DNA of 34,584 nt from Mailhella sp. (GCA_017408905.1 JAFQTU010000002.1:1-34584); one strand, 5' to 3'; shown: positions 1 through 12,686, counted from the first letter of the stretch. Notes: generated by a model not told the origin, from the sequence alone. Program-made: numbers and translations.

Positions 1-5
1 GATGC

Positions 6-34
6 TTTATGCATTATTTGCTTCTTCCTGTCAA
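6..34 (-). promoter_or_regulatory. Sigma70-type promoter reading left out of the window (P2 of a tandem pair)
   Basis: On the minus strand there is a perfect -35 TTGACA (29-34), a 17-base spacer and a -10 CATAAA (6-11). A/T tracts lie just upstream (35-60), like an UP element. Transcription would leave the window at position 1. Together with the similar promoter at 134-162 this resembles the P1/P2 arrangement of rRNA operons. The transcript itself is not visible, so what it drives is inference. Confidence 0.6.
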
Positions 35-133
35 CAACTTTTTTCAAAGTTTTTTCAGAAAGGCGTTTCGGAACCCCGCTCCTCCCTGCCCCGTAGGGCT
101 TTCTCAGAGCCGCTGTGCCTCAGCGCGTTCGTG

Positions 134-162
134 GTTATGCCCAAAACACGCCCCGCTGTCAA
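134..162 (-). promoter_or_regulatory. Sigma70-type promoter reading left (P1 of a tandem pair) with AT-rich upstream tract
   Basis: On the minus strand there is -35 TTGACA (157-162), a 17-base spacer and -10 CATAAC (134-139), followed by a GC-rich stretch downstream of the -10. About 90 bases upstream (163-250) are very A/T-rich with phased T tracts, as in UP elements. It lies 128 bp upstream of the second promoter. Confidence 0.55.
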
Positions 163-370
163 ACACTTTTTTCGTATTTTCTTAATATTTTTTCGGTTAA
201 TTTTATAACAATTTGAATTAACACTTCTTTTATTAAAAAGTATTTTTCGGAATCGAATATGTATTCCCTTCTTCCACTCAAAAGGGCTCCTCAATCTGCC
301 CAGGTTGAGGGAACACAGCCTGTTTTTGCCTATTCCTGCGGAACAGCGCCTATTACCTATATAGAAGGCA

Positions 371-402
371 GAAGAGGGAAGAGCCGGAGCCCTTCCCTCT
401 TC
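371..402 (-). terminator. Probable terminator of the split-Soret cytochrome gene
   Basis: Perfect 11-bp inverted repeat (GAAGAGGGAAG at 371-381, CTTCCCTCTTC at 392-402) about 60 bases past the cytochrome stop codon. The T-run after it on the minus strand is weak and interrupted, so termination strength is uncertain. Confidence 0.5.
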
Positions 403-463
403 AGATTCCTGTCACCTCTGACTGCGGGAGGACTATTCCTTCACGCGGCCAAAGGAATGTCGC

Positions 464-1312
464 TTACGGATGGTTGACGAACTTGTTGCCGAGGTGTTCG
501 TTGCCGCTATGGCAGGGGGTGCAGTCCATGTTGCCCTTCACGATGTCGGACATCTTACCCTTGCTGTGGCAGGCGCCGCACTGGGTGACGGATTCCTGCT
601 TGGCCAGAGCGCCCTTCCAGTCCTTACCGGCTTCGATCTTGGCATTGAGGATTTCAATGGCCTTCTTGGCAACGTCGGCAGTGATACGGCCGCAACGTTC
701 GGAACGCTGCTTGCTGTTGGCCGGGATCTTGGTCTCGTAGGACCAGCGGGACACGGAAACGTGGCAGAGCACGGAGTTGGAAACGCTGGTGGGCAGATCG
801 CCCTTGAAGCCCTGAGCGGCTTCACCGGGGTTGTAAATGGGGAACGCGGTGGTTTCGTACCAGCGGAACAGTTCGTTCACCATGGGCTTGGATTCCTTGC
901 GGCCATAGAACACAGAAAAAGCCGCACCGGCACCGGCGAGAGCGCCGCAGATGGTACCCCAGTCACCAAAGCCGCCCTTGAACATTTCCATGATGGTGAA
1001 GGGGAAGGTGTTATAGGGAGCGCCGTACTTTTCGGCCATGGTGCCGACGATGGCGTAGAAAGCGCCGTAGCCGCAGCCGTAGCCCTTGTACCAGTAGCCC
1101 TTGTAGGCCACGTCCATAGCGGCGGCGATATCGTCGATCTTATGAGGTTTCCAGCCGAATTCACCGTGCATCTGCATGAAGTGTCCGTCCTTGCCGGGGG
1201 ACATCACAGGAGCAGCGGGAGCAGCGATAACGTTACCGGACATAGCGGCGATAGAACCACCAACAGCCAGACCACCCATAGCACCAAGCATTGCTCTTCT
1301 GCTGAAATCCAT
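464..1312 (-). CDS. Split-Soret cytochrome c, Tat-exported diheme protein
   Basis: A 282-residue protein of the split-Soret cytochrome c family, known from Desulfovibrio as a periplasmic homodimer with two c-type hemes per subunit. The N-terminus carries a twin-arginine signal (SRRAML at residues 4-9, hydrophobic stretch to about 30). Two CxxCH heme sites sit at the C-terminus (CGACH 245-249, CTPCH 264-268). Further cysteines at 80, 122, 183 and 207 fit the GC-rich C_GCAxxG-type domain; the family is thought to bind an extra metal centre. The ATG at 1312 was chosen because GGAG lies seven bases upstream; an in-frame TTG twelve bases earlier is unlikely. It is a single-gene unit with a strong promoter at 1376-1404 and a hairpin at 371-402. 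Its physiological redox partner is unknown and no partner gene is adjacent. Confidence 0.9.
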   Translation of the reverse strand: MDFSRRAMLGAMGGLAVGGSIAAMSGNVIAAPAAPVMSPGKDGHFMQMHGEFGWKPHKIDDIAAAMDVAYKGYWYKGYGCGYGAFYAIVGTMAEKYGAPYNTFPFTIMEMFKGGFGDWGTICGALAGAGAAFSVFYGRKESKPMVNELFRWYETTAFPIYNPGEAAQGFKGDLPTSVSNSVLCHVSVSRWSYETKIPANSKQRSERCGRITADVAKKAIEILNAKIEAGKDWKGALAKQESVTQCGACHSKGKMSDIVKGNMDCTPCHSGNEHLGNKFVNHP

Positions 1313-1375
1313 AATCTTCTCCAAATATTAGAATTCATGATCATGCGTCGTGAAATATGACAGCATACGATTTGG

Positions 1376-1404
1376 ATTATGTGAGTAAAAGAACATTATG
1401 TCAA
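1376..1404 (-). promoter_or_regulatory. Promoter of the split-Soret cytochrome gene
   Basis: Minus strand -35 TTGACA (1399-1404), 17-base spacer, -10 CATAAT (1376-1381). The predicted transcript start leaves a leader of about 55-60 bases before the ATG at 1312. This near-consensus promoter suggests high expression. Confidence 0.65.
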
Positions 1405-1514
1405 TCACCTCCAAAATAAACACTGCTTACTCTTCCTATTTTACGTTTTTGTTTTTCCATGGACCAACAACTTTTTCTAACCATTTGGAATAATAGCGAT
1501 ATATTTCTTTACCC

Positions 1515-1530
1515 TGTGGCATAAATCACA
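1515..1530. promoter_or_regulatory. Possible CRP/FNR-family binding site
   Basis: TGTGG-N6-TCACA is one mismatch from the palindromic CRP-type consensus TGTGA-N6-TCACA. It lies about 110 bp upstream of the cytochrome -35 box. Desulfovibrio species carry several CRP/FNR-type regulators, so redox control is plausible, but a single 16-bp match in an AT-rich region can occur by chance. Confidence 0.35.
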
Positions 1531-1693
1531 AAAATATAACCCAGTGAAATAATATGAAATAAATTTTCAACAACATTAAAATTCTATTATTTTCCCTAGT
1601 TATATTGATTATCGAAAAAATTTCACAAATTATTAAATTTTCCTAATTCCGGCATCGGGATTCCCCGTTTTCCACCACATCGCACAGAAGCTG

Positions 1694-1742
1694 TTAACAA
1701 AAAACGGCGTGTACCCTCCCCTGCCGGAAAAGGATACACGCC
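1694..1742 (-). terminator. Rho-independent terminator of the first symporter gene
   Basis: Stem GGCGTGTA/TACACGCC (1706-1713 and 1735-1742), followed on the minus strand by a G and six T (GTTTTTTG). It lies just past the stop codon at 1766. Confidence 0.75.
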
Positions 1743-1765
1743 TGTTTGTTACTGCTTTGAACAGA

Positions 1766-3136
1766 CTACAGGAAGAACTTCTGGATATAGCCCTGAGCGA
1801 GGATGATGATCATCACCACGGGGAGTATCTTGGTCAGGTAGAAGCGAAGAGCCTTGGGGAACTTCAGGCCGGCACCGTCGTCAGCTTCGGCCACGAAATT
1901 ATCCCAGCCCCAGCCGTAGCGGGAACAGCAGAAGAGGCAGAAGATAAGGGAGCCGATGGGCAGAAGGTTGTTGCTGATGATGAAGTCCTCCAGATCCATG
2001 ATGCAGGAGCCTTCACCGAGGGGCTGAATCCACGACCATTCACTGAAGCCAAGGATGCAGGGCAGAGTAAGAATGGTGAGCAGGATGGCGTTAAAGCACA
2101 CAGCCTTCTTTCTTTCCCAGCCGTGATTGTCGATGAAATAGGAGATGATGTTTTCCAGAACGGCGATGACCGTGGTCAGGGCGGCGGCGCTCATGAAAAT
2201 GAAGAACAGCGTGCCCCAGATGCGGCCGAAGGCCATTTCGTTGAACACGTTGGGCAGGGTGATGAAGATGAGGCCCGGCCCGGCGTTAGGCGTCACGTTG
2301 AAGGCGAAGCAGGCAGGGAAGATGATAAGGCCGGCCGTCAGCGCCACAAAGGTATCGAGGGAGACGATGAAAATCGATTCCTTGGTCAGCGTGTTGCTCT
2401 TATTAAGGTAAGAGCCGAAGATACACATGGAACCGATACCGATGGACAGCGTGAAGAACGCCTGGTTCATGGCGTCGTTGATGAGGGACAGGATACCGGC
2501 ATCCCAGGCGCGCTGGAAGTCAGGCACAAGGTAGAACTTAAGGCCTTCCGCCGCGCCGGGCAGAGAGATGGCATACACGGCCAAGCCTATCATAATGAAA
2601 AGCAGGCCCGCCATCATGAACTTGACCACGCGCTCCACACCCTTCTGAAGGCCCATAGAGCATACATAGAAACATACGCCGGACACCACAACAGTCCAGA
2701 ACAGCATGAGCCAAGGATTGGCCAGCATACCGGTGAACACGTTGGGAACCTGATCCGGCGGAAGGGCAAGATTGCCCGTCACCGTGGAAAAGGTATAGTA
2801 GAGCATCCAGCCAGCCACAGGCATATAGAACATCATAAGCACATAGCTACCCACAGGGCTGAACCAGCCGAACCAGTGCCATTTCGTTCCAGCGGGTTCA
2901 AGAACGGAAAAAGCCTTGGACATATTGCGGCGGGAGGCACGGCCTACGGAAAATTCCATGATAAGGATAGGCAGTCCCATGAACAGCAGGAACAGCAGAT
3001 AGACGGCAAGAAAAACAGCGCCGCCGTACTTGCCGGTGATGAAGGGGAAACGCCATACGTTGCCAAGGCCGATGGCGCATCCTGCGGAAAGAAGCAGGAA
3101 GCCGAGTCTGCTCGCGAGATGTTCACGCTGTGCCAT
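1766..3136 (-). CDS. Sodium-dependent transporter, NSS/SNF family (copy 1)
   Basis: A 456-residue inner-membrane protein of the neurotransmitter:sodium symporter family, which imports amino acids or related solutes with Na+. The first membrane segment has the family signature GLGNVWRFP (about residues 22-30), including the Ala and Asn that bind sodium in LeuT. Roughly eleven to twelve hydrophobic segments follow, and the C-terminus ends GYIQKFFL. AAGGAG lies upstream of the ATG at 3136. It is a close tandem paralog of the gene at 3262-4629 but appears to have its own promoter (3170-3199) and terminator (1694-1742). The substrate cannot be told from sequence. Confidence 0.9.
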   Translation of the reverse strand: MAQREHLASRLGFLLLSAGCAIGLGNVWRFPFITGKYGGAVFLAVYLLFLLFMGLPILIMEFSVGRASRRNMSKAFSVLEPAGTKWHWFGWFSPVGSYVLMMFYMPVAGWMLYYTFSTVTGNLALPPDQVPNVFTGMLANPWLMLFWTVVVSGVCFYVCSMGLQKGVERVVKFMMAGLLFIMIGLAVYAISLPGAAEGLKFYLVPDFQRAWDAGILSLINDAMNQAFFTLSIGIGSMCIFGSYLNKSNTLTKESIFIVSLDTFVALTAGLIIFPACFAFNVTPNAGPGLIFITLPNVFNEMAFGRIWGTLFFIFMSAAALTTVIAVLENIISYFIDNHGWERKKAVCFNAILLTILTLPCILGFSEWSWIQPLGEGSCIMDLEDFIISNNLLPIGSLIFCLFCCSRYGWGWDNFVAEADDGAGLKFPKALRFYLTKILPVVMIIILAQGYIQKFFL

Positions 3137-3169
3137 GTTTTCTTCTCCTTAGAGAAAGGTATTTTTCTT

Positions 3170-3199
3170 CCTATACGACAAAAACTTGCTGAACGGCAA
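3170..3199 (-). promoter_or_regulatory. Candidate promoter of symporter copy 1
   Basis: Minus strand TTGCCG (3194-3199), 18-base spacer, TATAGG (3170-3175), about 35 bases before the ATG. Both boxes match the sigma70 consensus only partly. Confidence 0.35.
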
Positions 3200-3261
3200 G
3201 CCGAGGGAAGCCCCTCTCCCCCTGCTTTTACTAACTTTTCTTCCCGAATTCGGCATCCATC

Positions 3262-4629
3262 CTAGAAGAACTTCTGGATATAGCCCTGAGTGAAAATGAA
3301 AAGGAAGACAACAGGCAGTATCCACGTAAGGTAGAAACGCAGGAACTTCGGGAATTTCAGCCCGCTTCCCGTATCGGCTTCGGCAATGAAATTATCCCAT
3401 CCCCAGCCATAGCGATGGCAGCAGAACAGGATGAACATGAAGGAGCCCAGCGGGAGGATATTGTTGCTGATGATGAAATCCTCCAGGTCCAGCACGCAGG
3501 TCCCCGGGCCGAGGGGTTCGAAGCCCGACCATACATTAAAGCCCAGTATGCAGGGCAGTGTGCAGAGAGTCAGTGCCACGAAGTTGAACAGCGTGGCCTT
3601 CTTGCGCGACCAGCCGAAGCCATCCATGAAATACGCGATGATATTTTCGATAACGGCGATGACCGTGGTCAGCGCGGCGGCGCTCATGAAGAGGAAGAAA
3701 AGGACGCCCCATACCTGCCCGCCAGACATATTGTTGAAAATATTGGGCAGGGTGATGAAGATGAGGCCCGGCCCGGCGTTTGGCGTTACGTTGAAGGCAA
3801 AGCAGGCGGGGAAGATGATAAGGCCGGCCGTGATAGCCACAAAGGTATCGAGGGAAACCACAAGCACCGATTCCTGCGTGAGCGAGCGTTCCTTCTTGAG
3901 GTAACTGCCGAAGATGCACATACCGCCCATACCCACACTCAGGGTAAAGAAGGCCTGATTCATGGCGTCGTTGACGAGCGACATGAAGCCAGCTTCCCAG
4001 GCGCGGCTGAAATCGGGCAGAAGATAGAACTCAAGGCCTTTGGAAGCCCCGGGCAGCATACAGGAATAAAAGGCCAGGCCGACCATGATGAAAAGAAGGC
4101 CCAGCATCATAAGCTTGACCACCCTTTCCACGCCCTTCTGCAAGCCCTGCCCGCAGACGAAGAAACAGAGAGCAGAAACGAGCGCCGTCCAGAAGAACAT
4201 CGTGCCCGGGCTTGCCAGCATGGAACCGAACACCGCAGGGACCTGATCCGCAGGAACGGCAAGCGTGCCGTTGATGGTCATCCACACATAGTTCAGCATC
4301 CAGCCAGCTATGGGCATATAGAACATCATGAGGATGAAGGAGCCCAGCGGGCTGAAAATGCCGAACCTGTGCCACCATGTTCCCTTCGGTTCCAGCTTTT
4401 TCAGGGCATGGCCCATATTGCGCTGGGAAGCGCGGCCCACGGAAAATTCCATCACAAGGACAGGAAGGCCGACAAAAAGCAGAAAAAGCAGATAGATAAC
4501 AAGAAATACGGCCCCGCCGTACTTGCCCGTGATATAAGGAAAACGCCAGACATTGCCAAGACCGATGGCACATCCGGCCGACAGAAGGATAAAACCAAGA
4601 CGGCTGGCGAGCTGTTCACGCTGGGCCAT
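3262..4629 (-). CDS. Sodium-dependent transporter, NSS/SNF family (copy 2)
   Basis: A 455-residue symporter paralogous to the gene at 1766-3136 along its whole length, with the same GLGNVWRFP signature in the first membrane segment and the same GYIQKFF end. It is expected in the inner membrane as an Na+-coupled solute importer. The ATG at 4629 follows AGGAG with good spacing; an in-frame GTG three codons earlier (4638) sits too close to that site. The two copies lie head to tail 125 bp apart with no clear terminator between them, so read-through into copy 1 is possible. Divergence is concentrated in loops and the 70-150 region. The substrate is unknown. Confidence 0.9.
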   Translation of the reverse strand: MAQREQLASRLGFILLSAGCAIGLGNVWRFPYITGKYGGAVFLVIYLLFLLFVGLPVLVMEFSVGRASQRNMGHALKKLEPKGTWWHRFGIFSPLGSFILMMFYMPIAGWMLNYVWMTINGTLAVPADQVPAVFGSMLASPGTMFFWTALVSALCFFVCGQGLQKGVERVVKLMMLGLLFIMVGLAFYSCMLPGASKGLEFYLLPDFSRAWEAGFMSLVNDAMNQAFFTLSVGMGGMCIFGSYLKKERSLTQESVLVVSLDTFVAITAGLIIFPACFAFNVTPNAGPGLIFITLPNIFNNMSGGQVWGVLFFLFMSAAALTTVIAVIENIIAYFMDGFGWSRKKATLFNFVALTLCTLPCILGFNVWSGFEPLGPGTCVLDLEDFIISNNILPLGSFMFILFCCHRYGWGWDNFIAEADTGSGLKFPKFLRFYLTWILPVVFLFIFTQGYIQKFF

Positions 4630-4662
4630 ACATTCCACTCCTCAAGGTATAATTGCCGCTTT

Positions 4663-4691
4663 GGTATAAAAGAAAAAGAACTTCCCGGCAA
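4663..4691 (-). promoter_or_regulatory. Candidate promoter of symporter copy 2
   Basis: Minus strand TTGCCG (4686-4691), 17-base spacer, TATACC (4663-4668), about 35 bases before the ATG at 4629. The layout is the same as in front of copy 1. Confidence 0.4.
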
Positions 4692-4806
4692 ATCAAAAAA
4701 AGCAGGAGAACCACGGCAACAGCGCGCTTGGCGGGGAAACACAGCTTGCACCCGCCCCGCCCCTGTACTAGGCTTGCCCCATATCATTTCCTTCCGCAGG
4801 AAAAAC

Positions 4807-6129
4807 ATGGACAGACATCTTAAGAAATACCAGCTCCACTGGGCCAACCGCCTTCTTCTAGCCCTTGAAGGCTGCTTTATCGGTGTGGCGGCGGCCATTG
4901 TCATATGCTGTTTCCGGCTCTGCATGGATACAGCCTCCCCGCTCATCTTAAACTGGCTTTCCGGCTGGCAGGAACGCTGGTGGACTCCCCTTGTGTGGAT
5001 GATGGTACTCGTTGCGGCGGCCCGTTTCCTTGGCTGGCTCGTCAGCCGGGTTCCGCTCATTTCCGGAAGCGGCATTCCCCAGACCGAACTCGTCGTTCTC
5101 GGCAAACTGCACATTTCCCGCTATGAATGGCTCAAAATACTGCCTGCTAAATTCATCGGCTGTCTTGTCTCTACTCTTGGCGGCCTGTCTCTCGGGCGTG
5201 AAGGCCCGTGCATCCAGATGGGAGCGGCCACGGCGGCCCTCATCAGCGGACTATGGGAACGCTTCACCTTTTCCGGCCATATCCATATCGCCGCCGGTGC
5301 GGCGGCAGGCATGGCGGCGGCCTTCGGTTCCCCTATTGCCGGCATCTTCTTTGTTTTCGAGGAAATGAAGACCCGCTTCACCAAGGGAGGTTTTCTGGTG
5401 GTGGCATGTGCCGTCACAGTGTCGGAACTTGTTACCCAGTTCGTGTTCGGCTTCGGCCTCATCTTCCCTTTCGAACATTTCAGCGCCCTGCCCCTGCTCC
5501 ATTCATGGCTCTACCCCGTCATGGGTATAGCTATGGGCGCGGCTGGCGTGCTGTACAACAAAGCCCTGCTCGGAACCAAGAACTTCGAAGCCCTGCACAC
5601 GCCCCTTTCCCAGAAATGGCGCATCCTGCCGCCCATGCTGGCGGCCTTCGTTCTGGCCTTCACCTTTCCCTGCGTACTTGGCGGCGGTGAACATCTGGTG
5701 AAAGACCTGAACGAACTCATGGGCTCGCCTCTGGCCCTTCTGGGCTTTCTGCTCGTGCTCGGCCTCGTCAAGATATCCTTTGCCCTGTTCAGCTATACCG
5801 GCAACGTGCCCGGAGGCATACTCATGCCCATGCTGTGCATCGGCGCGATACTCGGCGCCCTGAGCGGGCAGGCCCTGCTTGCCTGCGGCCTTATCCCTGC
5901 CGAATACTGGCAGACTTTCATCGTCTATGGAATGGTGGGATTTTTCGTCTCCATGGTGCGCGTCCCCCTCACCGGGACAGCGCTTGTTCTGGAAATGTCC
6001 GGCGCATTCTTCTGCTTCCCCGGAGCGGCCATCGTGGCCCTCAGCGCCTTCTGGACGGCCAACGCCCTGAAATGCCCGCCCGTCTATGATTCCCTGCGGG
6101 CCGCCATCGTGGTACGCCGCAAAAAATAA
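4807..6129 (+). CDS. clcA: ClC-family chloride/proton antiporter
   Basis: A 440-residue inner-membrane ClC protein. The three ion-pathway motifs are present: GSGIP (87-91), GREGP with the gating glutamate (130-134) and GNVPGGILMP (about 332-341; usual form GGIFAP). The pair EE at 185-186 matches the internal proton glutamate (E. coli Glu203) that marks exchangers, and Tyr427 near the C-terminus matches the anion-coordinating Tyr445. This supports a Cl-/H+ antiporter, not a channel or a fluoride-specific ClC. The ATG at 4807 has AGGA upstream. No CBS domains follow. It is divergent from the symporter pair, sharing a 177-bp intergenic region, and ends at a strong hairpin. A physiological role, such as acid resistance, is inference. 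Confidence 0.88.
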   Translation: MDRHLKKYQLHWANRLLLALEGCFIGVAAAIVICCFRLCMDTASPLILNWLSGWQERWWTPLVWMMVLVAAARFLGWLVSRVPLISGSGIPQTELVVLGKLHISRYEWLKILPAKFIGCLVSTLGGLSLGREGPCIQMGAATAALISGLWERFTFSGHIHIAAGAAAGMAAAFGSPIAGIFFVFEEMKTRFTKGGFLVVACAVTVSELVTQFVFGFGLIFPFEHFSALPLLHSWLYPVMGIAMGAAGVLYNKALLGTKNFEALHTPLSQKWRILPPMLAAFVLAFTFPCVLGGGEHLVKDLNELMGSPLALLGFLLVLGLVKISFALFSYTGNVPGGILMPMLCIGAILGALSGQALLACGLIPAEYWQTFIVYGMVGFFVSMVRVPLTGTALVLEMSGAFFCFPGAAIVALSAFWTANALKCPPVYDSLRAAIVVRRKK

Positions 6130-6143
6130 TCCCCCTGAATGCC

Positions 6144-6180
6144 AAAAGGCCGTGCTCACAAAGAACACGGCCTTTTCTTA
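6144..6180 (+). terminator. Rho-independent terminator after the ClC gene
   Basis: Stem AAAAGGCCGTG/CACGGCCTTTT (6144-6154 and 6166-6176) followed by TTTTCTTA. The symmetric A and T arms could also stop leftward transcription coming from gyrA. Confidence 0.75.
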
Positions 6181-6209
6181 TTAAAAGTCTTTGAAAAGAG
6201 GGATGGGGT

Positions 6210-6260
6210 ACGGGGAAGGGAGAAAAAGCTTTCTACAGAAAGTTTTTCTCCCTTCCCCGT
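6210..6260 (-). terminator. Long hairpin behind gyrA
   Basis: A nearly perfect 24-bp inverted repeat (6210-6234 and 6237-6260) with one bulged base and a two-base loop, beginning 13 bases after the gyrA stop. No clean T-run follows on the minus strand, so it may block RNA decay as much as terminate; the 6144-6180 hairpin lies next in line. Confidence 0.55.
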
Positions 6261-6272
6261 AAAAACTCTCCC

Positions 6273-8708
<2,436 letters not shown>

Positions 8709-8733
8709 TGTAGTTGTCCTTTAGCTTTTTCGC

Positions 8734-11169
<2,436 letters not shown>

Positions 11170-11202
11170 TTAGCCGAAAAGGCGAAGCATGAATAACGGC
11201 TG

Positions 11203-11231
11203 ACCATACACTATTTTTTAAAAAAACTCAA
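11203..11231 (-). promoter_or_regulatory. Candidate gyrB-gyrA promoter
   Basis: Minus strand TTGAGT (11226-11231), 17-base spacer made of T and A tracts, TATGGT (11203-11208), about 60 bases before the gyrB ATG. The homopolymer spacer could make it sensitive to supercoiling, which is inference. Confidence 0.5.
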
Positions 11232-11307
11232 TGCCTGTGGGAGAGCACGGCTCACCGGCCTTTTTCGCTCAGAGGGGCGCTAAAAGGCCTTAAAAGAGGC
11301 CTCGCCA

Positions 11308-11353
11308 TAAAAAATCCCCGCCGCACCTGACCGAGGACAGGAAAACGGCGGGG
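11308..11353 (-). terminator. Rho-independent terminator of dnaN
   Basis: Stem CCCCGCCG/CGGCGGGG (11316-11323 and 11346-11353) with a small CCTG/CAGG helix in the loop, followed on the minus strand by ATTTTTTAT. A second hairpin GGCCGC/GCGGCC (11373-11390) lies between it and the dnaN stop. Confidence 0.8.
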
Positions 11354-11398
11354 AGAAAGAGCTTCACCTCGAGGCCGCCGGAAAGCGGCCCTTCATGC

Positions 11399-12562
11399 TC
11401 AGTCTTCGGTGTAATAGGAGGATTCGGCTATCTTCATGGGCATGAGGATAACAGTGTATTCCGCATCTTCCGTGCCGGTGATGCCGCAGGGCCCTTCAGC
11501 GCCGGTAAAGGTATAGTGCATGCTGGCCGACTGGAAGTGGCCGAGTATGTCCATCAGGCTGCGGGTGGGGAAGGCGATGACATCAAGGTCGCCCTCGAAG
11601 CTGCCCTCGATATGTTCCGTAGCGGAGCCTGTCTCCTGCCCCTGGGCGGAAAGCTCCACTTCCTGAGGGGAGAAGCGGAAATAGGTACAGCGGTCGCTGT
11701 CGTTATTGAAAATGAGCAGGCGGTCGAGCGCGTTCAAGGTCTCGCGGCGATCGGCATCGAGCTGGGAGGTAGCGGAGCTTTCAAGGCGGGCAAGGAAGCT
11801 CAGATGGTCGGGATAGGAGAAGTTGGCGGAACGGGGGATGCTCAGTACTTCGTTGCCGGAACCGGTGCGGATGTGGAAGCGGCGCTCGCTGATATTGAGC
11901 ATGACCTCGTCACTGCCCAGCCACTTGCGCAGTTCGTTGACGTACTTCTTCTGGATGAGGAGGCCGTTTTCAGGAAGAAGGGCGGCAAGGGCATCGTTGA
12001 TGAAGCGCACCACGGCGAACTGATGGCCGTTCAAGCCGCAGACATCCACCTTACCGGCTTCGCCCGCTTTGAAGTACAGGCAGGAAAGGCCTTCGGCGCT
12101 GTCGTCGTCGCTGATGCAGAAAGCCACACGGTCGATGACATCCTGGAAGAAGTCGCCAGCCCAGAGCACGGCCCCTTCTTCGGGGAAGGCGGGCAGAGGC
12201 TGGAACCAGACGGGATCCACCGTGGGGAGCTTGTAGGAACGGCGGCCCTGCTCCACGGAAAGGATATGGGACTCCTCATCGAGGCGGAGGCTGATGTCCC
12301 CGCCGGGAAGGCGGCGCAGAAGCTCCACAAAGGCGCGGCCGTTGACGCCTGCCGTACCTTCTTCCTTCACCGTGGCCGGATAATTGCCGGTGAACTCGAT
12401 GTTCACGTCCGTGGACATGATGGTGAGGGCGTCCCCTTCCGGCTTTTTGACAGCCTGAAGCCAGATGGAGCGCAGATAGGCGGCCCCGGCCTTGCTCGGG
12501 ATGATGGAAGCGGCCTTCTGGAGACCTTCGATGATCTGCTCTTTCTTCACGGTCAGATACAT
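11399..12562 (-). CDS. dnaN: DNA polymerase III sliding clamp (beta subunit)
   Basis: A 387-residue beta clamp, which forms a ring around DNA and tethers polymerase III. The start MYLTVKKEQIIEGLQKAASI and the end YTVILMPMKI match the family's conserved ends; the length is close to the usual 366-380 residues. Three repeated clamp domains of about 120-130 residues are expected. The ATG at 12562 has AAGGAA upstream. It lies 124 bp downstream of dnaA, with an AT-rich inverted repeat in the gap, and is followed by a terminator that separates it from gyrB. A short acidic extension (SSYYTED) follows the usual last strand. Confidence 0.93.
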   Translation of the reverse strand: MYLTVKKEQIIEGLQKAASIIPSKAGAAYLRSIWLQAVKKPEGDALTIMSTDVNIEFTGNYPATVKEEGTAGVNGRAFVELLRRLPGGDISLRLDEESHILSVEQGRRSYKLPTVDPVWFQPLPAFPEEGAVLWAGDFFQDVIDRVAFCISDDDSAEGLSCLYFKAGEAGKVDVCGLNGHQFAVVRFINDALAALLPENGLLIQKKYVNELRKWLGSDEVMLNISERRFHIRTGSGNEVLSIPRSANFSYPDHLSFLARLESSATSQLDADRRETLNALDRLLIFNNDSDRCTYFRFSPQEVELSAQGQETGSATEHIEGSFEGDLDVIAFPTRSLMDILGHFQSASMHYTFTGAEGPCGITGTEDAEYTVILMPMKIAESSYYTED

Positions 12563-12601
12563 AATGTTTTCCTTGTAGTAGAAGGTTATTGCTGCGTTTT
12601 T

Positions 12602-12648
12602 GTTCCTAAGTTATGCAAGATGCTGATTTTGAATGATAAATTAGGAAC
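12602..12648. repeat. Inverted repeat between dnaA and dnaN
   Basis: GTTCCTAAGTTAT (12602-12614) and ATAAATTAGGAAC (12636-12648) pair at 12 of 13 positions across a 21-base spacer in A/T-rich DNA. No T-run follows on the minus strand, so a terminator is unlikely; an operator or an RNA hairpin in the dnaN leader are alternatives. Confidence 0.55.
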
Positions 12649-12686
12649 TTAAAAGGTGACTTCGAAAGCGGGGAAGAACATTTCCG

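Larger units (their letters stand above)
1..463. other. Gene-free region at the left edge
   Basis: No convincing coding frame was found; the short open frames here lack ribosome binding sites and recognisable protein character. The region holds two leftward promoters (6-34 and 134-162), an AT-rich tract (163-250), a small inverted repeat CCTCAA/TTGAGG (289-310), and the hairpin at 371-402 behind the cytochrome gene. I found no tRNA cloverleaf on either strand. Confidence 0.6.
1313..1765. other. AT-rich intergenic region upstream of the cytochrome gene
   Basis: About 450 bases without a gene between the cytochrome and the first symporter. It is far more A/T-rich than the surrounding genes, especially 1440-1680. 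It contains the cytochrome promoter, the CRP-like site and, at its right end, the symporter terminator. Nothing coding was recognised. Confidence 0.6.

Noticed and set aside
2..477. Short open frames in the left edge region
   Set aside because: No ribosome sites, unnatural composition, and they overlap promoter and hairpin elements.
3415..4806. Long open plus-strand frame running antisense to symporter copy 2 into the ClC gene
   Set aside because: It mirrors codons of the real gene on the other strand, has low-complexity charged sequence, and only the part from 4807 shows a protein family and a ribosome site.
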